A DNA stretch of 64,000 nt from an uncultured Colwellia sp. GTDB lineage: Bacteria > Pseudomonadota > Gammaproteobacteria > Enterobacterales > Alteromonadaceae. Under the pieces are notes generated by a model. That model was not told where the DNA came from. It saw nothing but the letters and a program-made list of their open reading frames with translations, and searched no databases. The stretch covers positions 23,169 through 87,168 of the forward strand of contig CAJXUN010000014.1 of NCBI GenBank assembly GCA_913061475.1. Direction: 5' to 3'. Made by a program: the position numbers and the translations under genes. Positions 26,184 through 36,174 of this stretch are shown here, piece by piece (position 1 is the first letter of the stretch; the number at the start of each line of letters is the position of its first letter).

Positions 26184-26249
26184 ATTTACAACTTGCTACT
26201 TAATGCACAATTTTTGGTGAACTAATCTTCTTCAACCAATGTCATGAGT
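26179..26249. repeat. Direct repeat B: putA 3' end and downstream sequence
   Basis: This is the parent-looking copy of the repeat at 20785-20857. It covers the right side of the terminator, the putA stop (26222-26224) and about eight C-terminal putA codons. Confidence 0.75.
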
Positions 26250-29200
26250 GAAGTGTTACCACCTGAAGCCGTTGTATCAATGCTAATGGTTTTTTCGGTT
26301 AACAAACGTTGGATCAGATTATCAAAATATTCAGAACTGATCACTGGCAATATTGCCCCTTGACGCTCTGCCAATTTTTCACTGATATAATGTTTACGGT
26401 CACAATTACTGTCGACTACCACGCCTGATAACGAAGTGTGCGTTAACATCGTTGATAAGTGACGTAAGCGAGCAACTTGGAAAACACCAGTATCAGCCCC
26501 AGTCGAGAGAAATTTATCTCTAAAAGCGATGGCTTCATCATAATACAAGTCAGATACTACGCTAACAACAGTATTGCCAGTAGCTAATGCCGTTACAATC
26601 GACAGTACCCAAAAGTGAAAGCTAACCGTTGAATCAGCAAAACAGATAATATTGCCGCGATTTTCCAAATAAAGCACGTTAGACTCACCCGTTGGTCCAG
26701 GTAAGAATGTTGGCTTTTTCATGCGCTTTTCGATATCAATTAATTGCGAACGCGCCGATTTTAACGTACGGTTTAAATCGTCGGCTAAATCATCAACGAT
26801 ATCAACATGGGCAATTTTTGCTAACAATTGTCGCACACATGAAATACGGGTATTTAACTCGGTTAAGCGCCACGCTTTTTCTGCCGCATTGGCCTTATCC
26901 ATAAATAGAATGGCTTCTTTATCAGACTGTTCATCACCGTCTAAAGCTTCTACTTGTGAAGGTAATAAGTTAAATTGCTCGGCATCTGGCGTTGCTTTTT
27001 CTATCACTAAACGGCTTAGATAATTTGGTCCACCTGCTTTTGGTCCAGTACCTGAAAGGCCGCGACCACCAAAAGGTTGTACACCAACAATAGCGCCGAT
27101 CATATTACGGTTGATATAAACATTACCGGCACGTGAAAGCTTAGCTAAATCAAAAGCGCGGTGTTCAATACGCGTATGAATACCCATAGTTAAACCAAAA
27201 CCAGTGCCATTAATTCTATCAATAACCGCTTCTATTTCATTGCCTTTAAAGCGTACAACATGCACACAAGGACCAAATACTTCCTGCTTAAGTACGCTAA
27301 TATCGCTGATTTCATAGAGGCGTGGCGCGAAAAAGAAATGCTCATTATTATTAACTTCATCAGCAATAGGGCACTGATACAATAATTGACCATGGTCTTT
27401 CATGTAGTCACTGTGGGCATTAAGGGCATCTAAGGCTTTTTGATCAATGACCGGACCAATATCCGTACTGAGTTTTGCTGGGTTACCCACATGTAATTCT
27501 GCTAAGGCGCCTTTAAGCATGGTGATCACATCATCAGCAATATCTTCTTGTAAAAATAGTACTCGCAATGCTGAACAACGTTGACCTGCCGATTGAAAAC
27601 CTGAAGAAATTACATCGTCAACCACCTGTTCAGGTAAAGCCGTTGAATCCACGATCATGCAATTTTGGCCGCCAGTTTCCGCAATTAATGGCACTTGATC
27701 GCCACCACGGTCAGCTAAGGTTTGTGAAATAACGGTGCCAGTTTGTGTTGAACCCGTAAACATAACCGTTTGAATACGAGGGTCTGGAATAATAACCTTA
27801 CCCACTTCACTACCACGGGCAATAACCGCTTGCACGACACCTTCAGGTAAACCGACTGATTTCATTAATTCAATGGTGCGTAACGCAATTAAACTGGTTT
27901 GTTCTGCTGGTTTTGCTAATACCGTATTACCGGTTGCAATAGCAGCGGCAACTTGTCCTAAAAATATCGCTAGCGGGAAGTTCCACGGGCTAATACATAA
28001 GATGACACCACGGGCTTCTAAACGCTCATCGGCGGCAACTTCAACGGCTTGTTGTGCGTAATAGCGACAAAAGTCAACCGCTTCTCTTACTTCGTCTATA
28101 CCGTCTTGTGCTATTTTACCGGCTTCTTTAATACACAAAGCAATCAATTCATCGCTATGGCGCTCAAGAATATCGGCAACACGGCACAGTAAGGCTGCTC
28201 GCTCAACAACTGGGGTAGCTGACCATGAAGCGAAGGCTGTTTCGGCCATATCAATCATGGCTAACATGTCAGCTTTGTTATGGTGCTGATGAAAGCCAAT
28301 AATTTCGCTATGATTTGCCGGATTTTTTACCGCAACCGCATCTGAAGGAACATCATTTTTATTAAGCAGATGATCAACAAACCAATTATCTAATGCTGAT
28401 TTTAATGGCGTAATCACATTGATGTTGGTTAAATCTAAGCCTTTAGAGTTATCACGACCCAAACCTTTAGCGTCATGATATAACGCAATCGGTTTAATAA
28501 TTTGGTGATTGTATTTATCTTTTAAGCGTTGAGTTTTTTCAACCGGATCACCAAGTAACGATTCTACCGGTTGAGACTCGTCAACAATGGCATTAACAAA
28601 AGAAGAGTTAGCGCCATTTTCTAATAAACGACGCACCAAATACGCTAATAGGTCTTCATGATGACCCACTGGTGCGTATATACGACATTGAATTTGTTCA
28701 CCCGCTACAATTTGATCATATAAAGAGTCGCCCATTCCATGTAAGCATTGAAACTCAAAACCTTCTTTATCATTACCCGCCAGTTCAACAATAGTGGCTG
28801 CAGTATAGGCATTATGAGTAGCAAACTGTGGGTAAATGGTATCTCTATATTCTAATAGCTTGTTAGCACAGGCATGGTAAGAAACGTCAGTTGAAGACTT
28901 ACGGGTGAAAACAGGGAAATGAGCATGACCATCTTTCTGGGCATTTTTTATTTCGGTATCCCAATAAGCGCCTTTCACCAAGCGCACCATCATTTTGCGA
29001 TCAACACGAACAGTTAACTCACGTAACCAATCAACCACGAAAATAGCACGTTTTTGATAAGATTGCAGTGCAATACCAAAGCCATCCCAATCACCTAATT
29101 CATGATCACTAAATACCGCTTCAATAATATCAAGCGATATATCTAAACGCTCCGACTCTTCTGCATCAACGGTTAAGCCGATATTGTAGTTTTTTGCTTG

Positions 29201-30046
29201 CAGGCAAAGCGCCTTAAGTTTAGGCACTATTTCAGCCATTACACGTGCTTTATGGCTAAACTCATAACGCGGATGAATAGCAGAAAGCTTGACGGAAATA
29301 CCCGGTACTTTACGTGGGTCATTTTTACCAGAGGCAAGCGCAACTTTACCAATAACTTCTATCGCATCTTGATAAGCTTTTAAATAACGCTCAGCATCGC
29401 GCATGGTCCGTGCGCCTTCACCCAACATGTCGTAAGAATAAACATAACCTTGTTGCTCTTTCGTTGCTGCGCGTTCAGTTGCTGCGGTAATGGTTTCGCC
29501 CATAACAAACTGCTTGCCCATAATTTTCATGGCATAGTTCATCGATTTACGAATCACCGGTTCGCCCAAGCGGCCAATGGTTTTTTTCAATAAACCAAAA
29601 CTTTCTTGTTTACGTTTATCGGCATAATTAACCATAGTGCCGGTAATGAGTAAGCCCCAAGAAGACGCATTAACGAACAATGAATCACTGCTGCCCAGAT
29701 GGCTGCTCCATTGTCCTTGTGATATTTTGTCGCGAATTAACGCGTCTTGCGTATGTTTATCTGGTACACGCAGTAAGGCTTCGGCCAAACACATTAATAC
29801 CACACCTTCTTCACTTGACAGTGAATACTCATTTAATAGGGCGTCTATTGCACCATTACCCGATTGATCTTGACGAATTTTCAAGACCATTTTACGTGCT
29901 CTTTCCCAAGCTCTGCTGCGCGCGCTAACGTTTACTTCAGCTAAAGGAAGAATATGATCTACCGCTATATTTTCATCAATACGATAAAATTCACGAATTT
30001 TCTGACGAATTGGACAGTCTGTGATAAACGAACCCGTAAAAAGCAT
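26222..30046 (-). CDS. putA: Bifunctional proline dehydrogenase / P5C dehydrogenase PutA
   Basis: The protein (1274 residues) converts proline to glutamate in two steps at the inner membrane. An FAD proline dehydrogenase domain covers about residues 90-500 (YSYDMLGEGARTM, GISVKLSAIHPRY, LVKGAYWDTEIK, ATHNAYT). A P5C/aldehyde dehydrogenase domain covers about 590-1050 (CISPWNFPLAIF, ETGGQNCMIVDS with the general base, SAGQRCSALRVLF with the catalytic Cys). A degenerate ALDH-like C-terminal domain follows, as in long PutAs. The N-terminus starts MLFTGSFITDCPIRQ and has no ribbon-helix-helix domain, so it does not repress its own gene. GAGGAAAA ribosome-binding site. Confidence 0.97.
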   Translation of the reverse strand: MLFTGSFITDCPIRQKIREFYRIDENIAVDHILPLAEVNVSARSRAWERARKMVLKIRQDQSGNGAIDALLNEYSLSSEEGVVLMCLAEALLRVPDKHTQDALIRDKISQGQWSSHLGSSDSLFVNASSWGLLITGTMVNYADKRKQESFGLLKKTIGRLGEPVIRKSMNYAMKIMGKQFVMGETITAATERAATKEQQGYVYSYDMLGEGARTMRDAERYLKAYQDAIEVIGKVALASGKNDPRKVPGISVKLSAIHPRYEFSHKARVMAEIVPKLKALCLQAKNYNIGLTVDAEESERLDISLDIIEAVFSDHELGDWDGFGIALQSYQKRAIFVVDWLRELTVRVDRKMMVRLVKGAYWDTEIKNAQKDGHAHFPVFTRKSSTDVSYHACANKLLEYRDTIYPQFATHNAYTAATIVELAGNDKEGFEFQCLHGMGDSLYDQIVAGEQIQCRIYAPVGHHEDLLAYLVRRLLENGANSSFVNAIVDESQPVESLLGDPVEKTQRLKDKYNHQIIKPIALYHDAKGLGRDNSKGLDLTNINVITPLKSALDNWFVDHLLNKNDVPSDAVAVKNPANHSEIIGFHQHHNKADMLAMIDMAETAFASWSATPVVERAALLCRVADILERHSDELIALCIKEAGKIAQDGIDEVREAVDFCRYYAQQAVEVAADERLEARGVILCISPWNFPLAIFLGQVAAAIATGNTVLAKPAEQTSLIALRTIELMKSVGLPEGVVQAVIARGSEVGKVIIPDPRIQTVMFTGSTQTGTVISQTLADRGGDQVPLIAETGGQNCMIVDSTALPEQVVDDVISSGFQSAGQRCSALRVLFLQEDIADDVITMLKGALAELHVGNPAKLSTDIGPVIDQKALDALNAHSDYMKDHGQLLYQCPIADEVNNNEHFFFAPRLYEISDISVLKQEVFGPCVHVVRFKGNEIEAVIDRINGTGFGLTMGIHTRIEHRAFDLAKLSRAGNVYINRNMIGAIVGVQPFGGRGLSGTGPKAGGPNYLSRLVIEKATPDAEQFNLLPSQVEALDGDEQSDKEAILFMDKANAAEKAWRLTELNTRISCVRQLLAKIAHVDIVDDLADDLNRTLKSARSQLIDIEKRMKKPTFLPGPTGESNVLYLENRGNIICFADSTVSFHFWVLSIVTALATGNTVVSVVSDLYYDEAIAFRDKFLSTGADTGVFQVARLRHLSTMLTHTSLSGVVVDSNCDRKHYISEKLAERQGAILPVISSEYFDNLIQRLLTEKTISIDTTASGGNTSLMTLVEED

Positions 30047-30705
30047 GTGCTTTTCCTCAAAATGACTAAATAGTAGGCTGTTACTAATTAGCGATAGTTA
30101 CAATAGAATAATTCGTGCATTCTAAATAAAACATAACCGTATGTGCTAGCAAAATTTACGTTTTAAACCATTTAAAATTCTGTAAAAGTTTAATCACACA
30201 GTAGAATGTATTTTCTGTCAGATATTTACTTGTTAAATGTTCATTTTTTGGCGCAGGGCGATGTCAGTATTAATAAAAAATATAACCGTAATTTAACGCA
30301 TTTTCACTGTTGATAAACAAAAGCTAGAAAACAGAAGTGAAGGCCATAGCGTCAGTAGGAAATATTAGTTTACAGCAGCGCTGAAAAAGCGCATCTATGA
30401 TAAAATTAGGTTACTTACGGATAGCATTTACTGAGCCATGGCGCGGTGTAATATGCTGTAATGTTAAATTTTAGCGTTGTGCATACACTCATGATGTTAG
30501 AGTTGTGAATGCTATGAAGATAAAATTATATTGGCAGGCAATATATTGTTATTCAATGGCAGCTGTTAATTTATATAATTAGCTTAATGTAATGGGTATT
30601 AATATCGCCAGTGTTTTCGACTTTAGACATCGAAGTAACTATATTATCAGTGGTAACACTATTTAATCATTGCTAGCTCAAATTAACTAAACTTAAGGGA
30701 AAGTT
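30047..30705. other. 659-bp AT-rich intergenic region
   Basis: This gap lies between divergent putA and FHA genes and should hold both promoters, though I cannot fix either. The segment CTGTTACTAATTAGCGAT (30078-30095) recurs with two differences at 31729-31746, on the far side of the FHA gene. I see no coding frame with a ribosome-binding site. Confidence 0.5.
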
Positions 30706-31725
30706 ATGGCCATTTTAATCAATACTCAAACTCAGCAGCACTGTCTACTGCAATCACATCATAGCTTTGGCCGATTCAAAAGTTCAGTTAATACCTTTGT
30801 TTCAGAGGCGGTTATTTCTAAAGTGCATGCTTTTATTGAGTGGCATGGCGAATATTGGTTGTTGCGCGATGTCAGTAGTAACGGTACTTGGTTAAATGAT
30901 AAGAAATTGGCGGGCGATAAAGTAGCGCAACTTAATGTTGGCGATACGATTGCTTTTGCCAGTAAATCTGGTTATTCGTTTGAGGTGCAAGATCTCAAGC
31001 CACCTTGCGATTGTCTTATTCCCGTTGAGCATAATAGCGAGGCCATTGAGCTAGAATATTTTCATTTATTGCCCAGTAAAAAATCACACAACCGAGTGTT
31101 AAGTTACAACAATAAAACCACCTCTTGGTGGCAGGAAATCCTTGATGACAACTTAAGTGAGGCAACCGTTTCATCTGAATTAAATGATCAAGAATGTTTA
31201 GATATTGATGGTTTAATCTGGCAATTAAAAATTAATCGCACACTTGATGATACTCAACTACTTCGACCTAGTGTAACCTCGCTCGACCAATTAACCTTTT
31301 TGTTTCAAACCAGTTTAGATGAAGAAAGTACCCATGTTGTGATGCAAAGTGGCGAACAACATATTGATCTACTGACCCGCAGTCATCACTATTTGACGCT
31401 ATGCTTAGCGCGCCAACGCGCGAAAGACATGCAAGCAGGGCTTGATGACAGCGAGCAAGGTTGGGTTTATGCGGAACTGTTGGCGAAAGATTTAGGCTTT
31501 GATGCTAGTCACTTAAATATTCAAATTTATCGTATGCGCAAACAATTTGTTGATGCCCTAAACAACACTTGTGAATCGAGTAATATTATTGAGCGCAACG
31601 CGGGGAAATTACGTTTGGCGAGTAAGTTGTTCCGTATCACTAAAGGCGATACCGTTGAATGTGATACTCGCCAATTTAGCCATCAAAAATCCAATGTAAA
31701 CGCTAATCAGTACGCGAATCATTAG
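30706..31725 (+). CDS. FHA-domain protein with a C-terminal winged-helix-like region
   Basis: The first 100 residues are an FHA domain that binds phosphothreonine: FGRFKSS (Gly-Arg), AVISKVHAFIE (Ser-x-x-His) and RDVSSNGTWLND (Asn). Residues of about 225-325 resemble an OmpR-type winged helix: LTLCLARQRA, VYAELLAKDLGFDASHLNIQIYRMRKQF, then SNIIERNAGKLRLA. That would make it a phospho-peptide-dependent regulator. A Ser/Thr kinase gene follows 267 bp downstream and is its probable partner. Start is ATG 30706 with AAGGGA upstream. Confidence 0.82.
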   Translation: MAILINTQTQQHCLLQSHHSFGRFKSSVNTFVSEAVISKVHAFIEWHGEYWLLRDVSSNGTWLNDKKLAGDKVAQLNVGDTIAFASKSGYSFEVQDLKPPCDCLIPVEHNSEAIELEYFHLLPSKKSHNRVLSYNNKTTSWWQEILDDNLSEATVSSELNDQECLDIDGLIWQLKINRTLDDTQLLRPSVTSLDQLTFLFQTSLDEESTHVVMQSGEQHIDLLTRSHHYLTLCLARQRAKDMQAGLDDSEQGWVYAELLAKDLGFDASHLNIQIYRMRKQFVDALNNTCESSNIIERNAGKLRLASKLFRITKGDTVECDTRQFSHQKSNVNANQYANH

Positions 31726-31753
31726 GGACTGTTGTTAATTAGCGATTGCAATA

Positions 31754-31818
31754 CTAGGGGCTGTTGAACTTTGTTTATCTCTCAGCTGAATTATTAAACA
31801 AAGATCAACAACCCCTAG
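31754..31818. repeat. Long hairpin with 24-bp arms
   Basis: CTAGGGGCTGTTGAACTTTG... (31754-31777) pairs with ...CAAAGATCAACAACCCCTAG (31795-31818), 22 of 24 positions matching, 17-nt loop containing CAGCTG. It lies 29 bp after the FHA stop. It may serve as a terminator, but no T-run follows, so a REP- or MITE-type element is equally possible. Confidence 0.8.
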
Positions 31819-31992
31819 TCAACAACAAAGTTTTATTGGTTATTTTCTCGCATTTTTTAGTGCAGTACTTCTAAGTTATTTCCCATCAAATAAGTGTTTG
31901 CAAGTAACGGTCGACATCTCAACATTGCCATGTGATTATTAGTTTTATAATAAAGCACAGTAAATATGGCATTGCCTTGAAATGGTCAGACA

Positions 31993-34809
31993 GTGAAACA
32001 AGCAAACCAAGATAACGATACCATTGCTATCTCAACAGCAGACACCCAGTGTAGCCAACAGCCGCTGCTTTCTGAACAGGAGCAAGCGGCACAAGCACAG
32101 CAAGTTAACCACAGCAGCATGGCGCACTTTAAAATTGTCGATATTCTCGGTAAGGGCGGCATGGGCGCGGTTTATAAAGCTAAAGACTTGGCTTTAGAGC
32201 GCTTTGTTGCGATTAAAATGCTGCGTATTAGCGCTGCTCAACAGGCATTAATACTGGCAGAAGCGAAAACCATTTCTAAACTTAATCACCCAAATATTGT
32301 CACTATTTATGATATTGCTCGTGACGAAGATAACAATTTTATTGTTATGGAGTGGGTTAATGGCCGGCCATTAAATGCTGTTATTCCGCAACAAGGTTTG
32401 GCGCTAAATATCGTTATCGATTATGCCAAACAGATGGTGGCGGCACTTGCTTGTGCCCATCAACAACATATTATTCATCGCGATATTAAACCGCAAAATA
32501 TTATGGTCGATATAAATGACCAGATTAAAATACTCGATTTTGGCATTGCTGCCTTGTTAGAGCCAAATGGCAGTGTCGAGCTAGAGAAAACGTCAGAGTC
32601 AGCACTAAAAACCGCGTCAACACCAGCGAAAATACCGTTAGTAGCGACTATTGCTGGCGATGAAAATCTTGAGTCACAAGCACAGATATTAGCAATAACA
32701 GGCTCTGCGCAGTATATGGCACCGGAGCAAATTCAAGGCGCCATAGGTGACGCGCGCTCAGACTTGTTTTCTTTCGGCATTGTTTTGTATGAAATGTTGG
32801 CCGGTGTTAAACCTTTTTTAGGTTTTAATTTAGCGCAAATCACTGATGCTATAACACAGGGAAAGTACACCCCGTTAGCTGAACTTATCGCTGAACGTGA
32901 GGCCGAACGCAAACTTGTTGATAAAAAATCGGCGAACACTGGCGGTAAACCGCCTCAGCTTAACGTACCTGCTGAACTCATTGCCGTGGTTGACAAGTTA
33001 CTACAAACACAGCCGGCAAACCGTTATCAAAGTGCAAATGCCTTAGCACAAGATCTCGGCGCCATAGACCAGCAGTTAAGAACAAAAAAAAATTGGTGGC
33101 AACAGCAACATTGGCTGACTCAAAGTTTATTCATTTTACCGCTAATCGCGGTGTTAGCTTGGAGTGTGCGCAGCGTTTTATTCCCGCCCAGCACGCAAGA
33201 GTTGATTGCTCGGCAACTGGTGGAAGCAAAGAAAATTGCCTTTTTACCGTTCGATAATATTAGTGGCGATCCGGTGTTACAAATTTTTAGTGACGGTATC
33301 GCCACTATGCTCAGTAGCGATTTAGCCGAAGTGGGTTATCAGCAGGGGGATGGTAGTACCTGGGTATTACCGGCCAGTGAAATTAGACAACTTGATGACC
33401 CCAGTGTTACCGGTATTTATAATAAGTACGGTGTTGATAGCATAGTCACCGGCAGTATTCAGCATATGGGATCTACGCGCAGTTTGCATTTAAGCTTAGT
33501 TAATGGCGCAGATGGTCGGCAGTTAAAGTCTATCCAGCTGACCTTAGATGCAAATAATTTATTTGCCGCGCAAAGCGACATTCGCCACCAGGTAATGAAC
33601 TTGCTTGGTTGGCAAATACCTGCGGAGTTAACCGCTCGATTTGCTGCGCAAAAACCGGCCTTTGACGGTGCTTATAAACACTACTTAGCTGGCCGAGGCT
33701 ACCTATACCGCTTTGATCACGAAGATAATATTGCTAAGGCATTGGCGACTTTTAATGCGGCGATCAGTCTCGACCCTAACTATGGTGATGCTTATGTCGG
33801 GCTAGCAGAGGCACAGTTACGTCATTTTATTGAATCAAATGATGCGACTCAACTGCTGCCAATGGCGGCAACGGTTGAGCAGTTGAAAAAAGTCGATGGC
33901 CAGCATAATTTGCTCAGTTATTTACAAGCTGAGCTGAGCCTTAACCAAGGTGATTATGCCCAAGCGGTAGAATTATTCAAAAAAAGTATAGGGTTACAAC
34001 CACGATTTTTAAAAGCCTATGCTGGCCTTTCTGATGCCTATATAGAGTTAAATGAAATTAAAATGGCTGAAGAAATTTTATTGCAAGCGTTTAAGTTGAT
34101 GCCAAATAATACGACCGTTATAGCAAACGTGGGAGCTCTTTATTATAATAATGGTGAGTATAATCGAGCAATAAACTATTTTGAATTATTAGCACAACAA
34201 GTACCCAATAACTATATTGCTCACCTTAATATCAGTGCTTGCCATTACCTTTTAGGTGATACTGAACAGGCTATTATAGCTGCAGAGAAGTCCATATCAA
34301 TTCAACCAAATGCCGATGGTTTTGCTAACCTTGGTACCTACTACTTTATGTTAAAAGATTTTAATAAAGCAGTAGAAGCGTATGAGCAGATGATCGCTTT
34401 AAATGATAGTGACTATATTAATTGGGGTAATTTAGCCGATGCTTATCGCTTTGCAAATAATTCTAAATATATAGGAGCTTTTCGGCAAGCAATAATCCTT
34501 AGTGAACAAGCTGTTGTGTTAAATCCCAATAACAAAAATGCTATAGCCTCATCAGCATACTATTATGCTAATTTAGATAATGTTGATAAAACAAAGTTTT
34601 ACGCCAAAGAGATCGATAATAAAGATACCGGTGCTGATAATTTCCTCATTGCTGCCGCCTATGTTCGCTTAAATATGAAAAAAGCGGCGATTAAGCATAT
34701 AAAATCTGCTATGAATAAGAATTATTCACTAGCTGAGGTTGCTAATTCACCGCTTTTTGATGATTTAAAAGAGGATCCTGAGTACCTAAAAATGTTGATA
34801 ATAAATTAA
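31993..34809 (+). CDS. Transmembrane Ser/Thr protein kinase with FlgO/TolB-like domain and TPRs
   Basis: The 938-residue protein (GTG start; MAHFKIVD at codon 43 is an alternative) has a Hanks-type kinase domain at about 45-355: GKGGMGAVYKAKD (glycine loop), VAIKML (Lys75), IIHRDIKPQNIM (catalytic loop), DFGIA (metal site) and MAPEQ. A membrane segment lies at about 374-398. The outer part begins with a FlgO/TolB-like domain (KIAFLPFDNISGD, VDSIVTGSIQ) and continues into seven or more TPRs (about 560-938). It is a signalling kinase with a large periplasmic sensor. A putative FHA substrate reader is encoded upstream. Confidence 0.9.
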   Translation: MKQANQDNDTIAISTADTQCSQQPLLSEQEQAAQAQQVNHSSMAHFKIVDILGKGGMGAVYKAKDLALERFVAIKMLRISAAQQALILAEAKTISKLNHPNIVTIYDIARDEDNNFIVMEWVNGRPLNAVIPQQGLALNIVIDYAKQMVAALACAHQQHIIHRDIKPQNIMVDINDQIKILDFGIAALLEPNGSVELEKTSESALKTASTPAKIPLVATIAGDENLESQAQILAITGSAQYMAPEQIQGAIGDARSDLFSFGIVLYEMLAGVKPFLGFNLAQITDAITQGKYTPLAELIAEREAERKLVDKKSANTGGKPPQLNVPAELIAVVDKLLQTQPANRYQSANALAQDLGAIDQQLRTKKNWWQQQHWLTQSLFILPLIAVLAWSVRSVLFPPSTQELIARQLVEAKKIAFLPFDNISGDPVLQIFSDGIATMLSSDLAEVGYQQGDGSTWVLPASEIRQLDDPSVTGIYNKYGVDSIVTGSIQHMGSTRSLHLSLVNGADGRQLKSIQLTLDANNLFAAQSDIRHQVMNLLGWQIPAELTARFAAQKPAFDGAYKHYLAGRGYLYRFDHEDNIAKALATFNAAISLDPNYGDAYVGLAEAQLRHFIESNDATQLLPMAATVEQLKKVDGQHNLLSYLQAELSLNQGDYAQAVELFKKSIGLQPRFLKAYAGLSDAYIELNEIKMAEEILLQAFKLMPNNTTVIANVGALYYNNGEYNRAINYFELLAQQVPNNYIAHLNISACHYLLGDTEQAIIAAEKSISIQPNADGFANLGTYYFMLKDFNKAVEAYEQMIALNDSDYINWGNLADAYRFANNSKYIGAFRQAIILSEQAVVLNPNNKNAIASSAYYYANLDNVDKTKFYAKEIDNKDTGADNFLIAAAYVRLNMKKAAIKHIKSAMNKNYSLAEVANSPLFDDLKEDPEYLKMLIIN

Positions 34810-34815
34810 AAGTAT

Positions 34816-35313
34816 CTATTTTTTTATTTTCACTTGAGGATCCCAAGCAATTGAGAACTTATCACCATTAAGCTTAAAGTGAATATTAATAATCACATTG
34901 TCAGTTTCAGTTACGCCTTCGGTGATTACTGCCTTATAAGTCACTTGCGCCTTATTTTCTGTTGATACCTGATGTAAATCAAAACGATTTTGCAGAATGT
35001 TTTTCCATTTGAACTTCGCTTTGTTGCTTTCACTGTCACCATTGTTCCATGGTTGTAGCGAACAGGTCACAGTATCACCGTCGCTCATTTCAAAAGGCGG
35101 GGTTATTTTATCTTCACCGGCGCTGTCTGACGAGTAGTAAAAATAAGTTAACTCTTGTTCTTCAGTTAGATAAGTTACTTTTCGGCCTTTGCCATTAAAT
35201 TGGTGGGCAACATCACCATTATTAATGTCGTTAGCCAGTTTGCTAAAATCCATATTGACAAAAAAGGTGTGATTTTCTGATGGTGCTTGGGTGGCTGTCT
35301 GCTCAGTGCTCAT
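34816..35313 (-). CDS. Unrecognised acidic soluble protein
   Basis: I do not recognise this 165-residue protein. It has no signal peptide or membrane segment. It reads as mostly beta-strand: THTFFVNMD-like start, then VTYLTEEQELTYFYYSS, FKWKNILQNRFDLHQV and VIINIHFKLNGDKFSIAWDPQVKI. It converges on the kinase gene with 6 bp between stops. AAGGA precedes the ATG at 8 nt. It may belong to the kinase locus, but nothing in the sequence shows a role. Confidence 0.65.
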   Translation of the reverse strand: MSTEQTATQAPSENHTFFVNMDFSKLANDINNGDVAHQFNGKGRKVTYLTEEQELTYFYYSSDSAGEDKITPPFEMSDGDTVTCSLQPWNNGDSESNKAKFKWKNILQNRFDLHQVSTENKAQVTYKAVITEGVTETDNVIINIHFKLNGDKFSIAWDPQVKIKK

Positions 35314-35682
35314 GTTGTTGATCCTTGGCTTTTTATTAGTTATTAGCTTTTAGTTATTAAATCTCAATTATCAGTGCTCAGTTATTTATTGAAACTTATT
35401 GGCTCTTAGAACTTTACGCCTAAAAAAGATCGTCTGCTATGGAAAATGTTTTACCTAAGCTGAGGCAATAAGTCGATATTTTCTGAGTTAAGTGTTGAAT
35501 GACGCAATTTATCGGCAACACTATTGCTTAATAACTTAACAATCAACAAGATATAAAGCAATAGCGCGTAGATACTAGTCATTACTGTTACTTAAGTTGC
35601 AGCATAAAGTCTTGTAAGCTACTCGCGTGTTCAGCATTCAGTTAACCTACTGTGATGAATATTATCCTGAATAACTGTAAAG
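35314..35682. other. 369-bp intergenic region, nothing recognised
   Basis: The stretch is AT-rich with simple TTAGTTATTAGC-like repeats just upstream of the 34816-35313 gene. I see no ORF with a ribosome-binding site, strong hairpin or known motif. Confidence 0.5.
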
Positions 35683-36075
35683 CTATTGAGATACTTTACT
35701 GAAAGAACTGAGTATTTTTGAAAAAAAGTTATTGATTGATTCGGTAAAATGAAAAAGTGGGTTTTGCTGCCTTGAGGGGGCGGAAGCCATAATATCTAAC
35801 CAATGATTTTGTTCCAATAAAGCAATAGTAATAATTTTTGTCGGCATGATTTTTTTTTGCTGATTAGGCTTAGTGTTTACGGTTGTTTGCTTTGTTTTTT
35901 TTCCTGTCGATTGTTCACTTTTTTCATCAGTATGTTTGGTGGTAAAATCGTATGAACAGGCGTCAATTTCTTCGAAGTTAAAATCCATTGGCAGTGGGTT
36001 AGGGCGAGTGGCGCCAGATTTATAATATTCACGCATAATCTTCATATAACGTATAAATGACTTTGGTACGCTCAT
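35683..36075 (-). CDS. Unrecognised small basic protein
   Basis: The best start is the ATG at 36075 (MSVPKSFIRYMKIMREYYKSG), because GGAGAG lies 5 nt upstream; the track start is 33 codons longer. The 130-residue product has an N-terminal helix, a Lys/Thr/Gln-rich low-complexity middle (GKKTKQTTVNTKPNQQKK) and a C-terminal part ending FTESINNFFSKILSSF. No family is apparent. The linker-like middle suggests two short interaction segments joined by a flexible region. Confidence 0.5.
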   Translation of the reverse strand: MSVPKSFIRYMKIMREYYKSGATRPNPLPMDFNFEEIDACSYDFTTKHTDEKSEQSTGKKTKQTTVNTKPNQQKKIMPTKIITIALLEQNHWLDIMASAPSRQQNPLFHFTESINNFFSKILSSFSKVSQ

Positions 36076-36174
36076 ACATCTCTCCGGTCTATAGCTGTTC
36101 ACAATTATTATTTGCTTATGTTGATATTTTATTGCTAATAACAGGCTGTAACTTGTGCTTTGATTTTGTCGCAA

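Noticed and set aside
26692-29928. Several plus-strand ORFs inside putA
   Set aside because: Shadows of the long minus-strand putA gene; none has a family signature.
30511-30582. Small 23-codon frame in the putA-FHA gap
   Set aside because: No ribosome-binding site and nothing recognisable.
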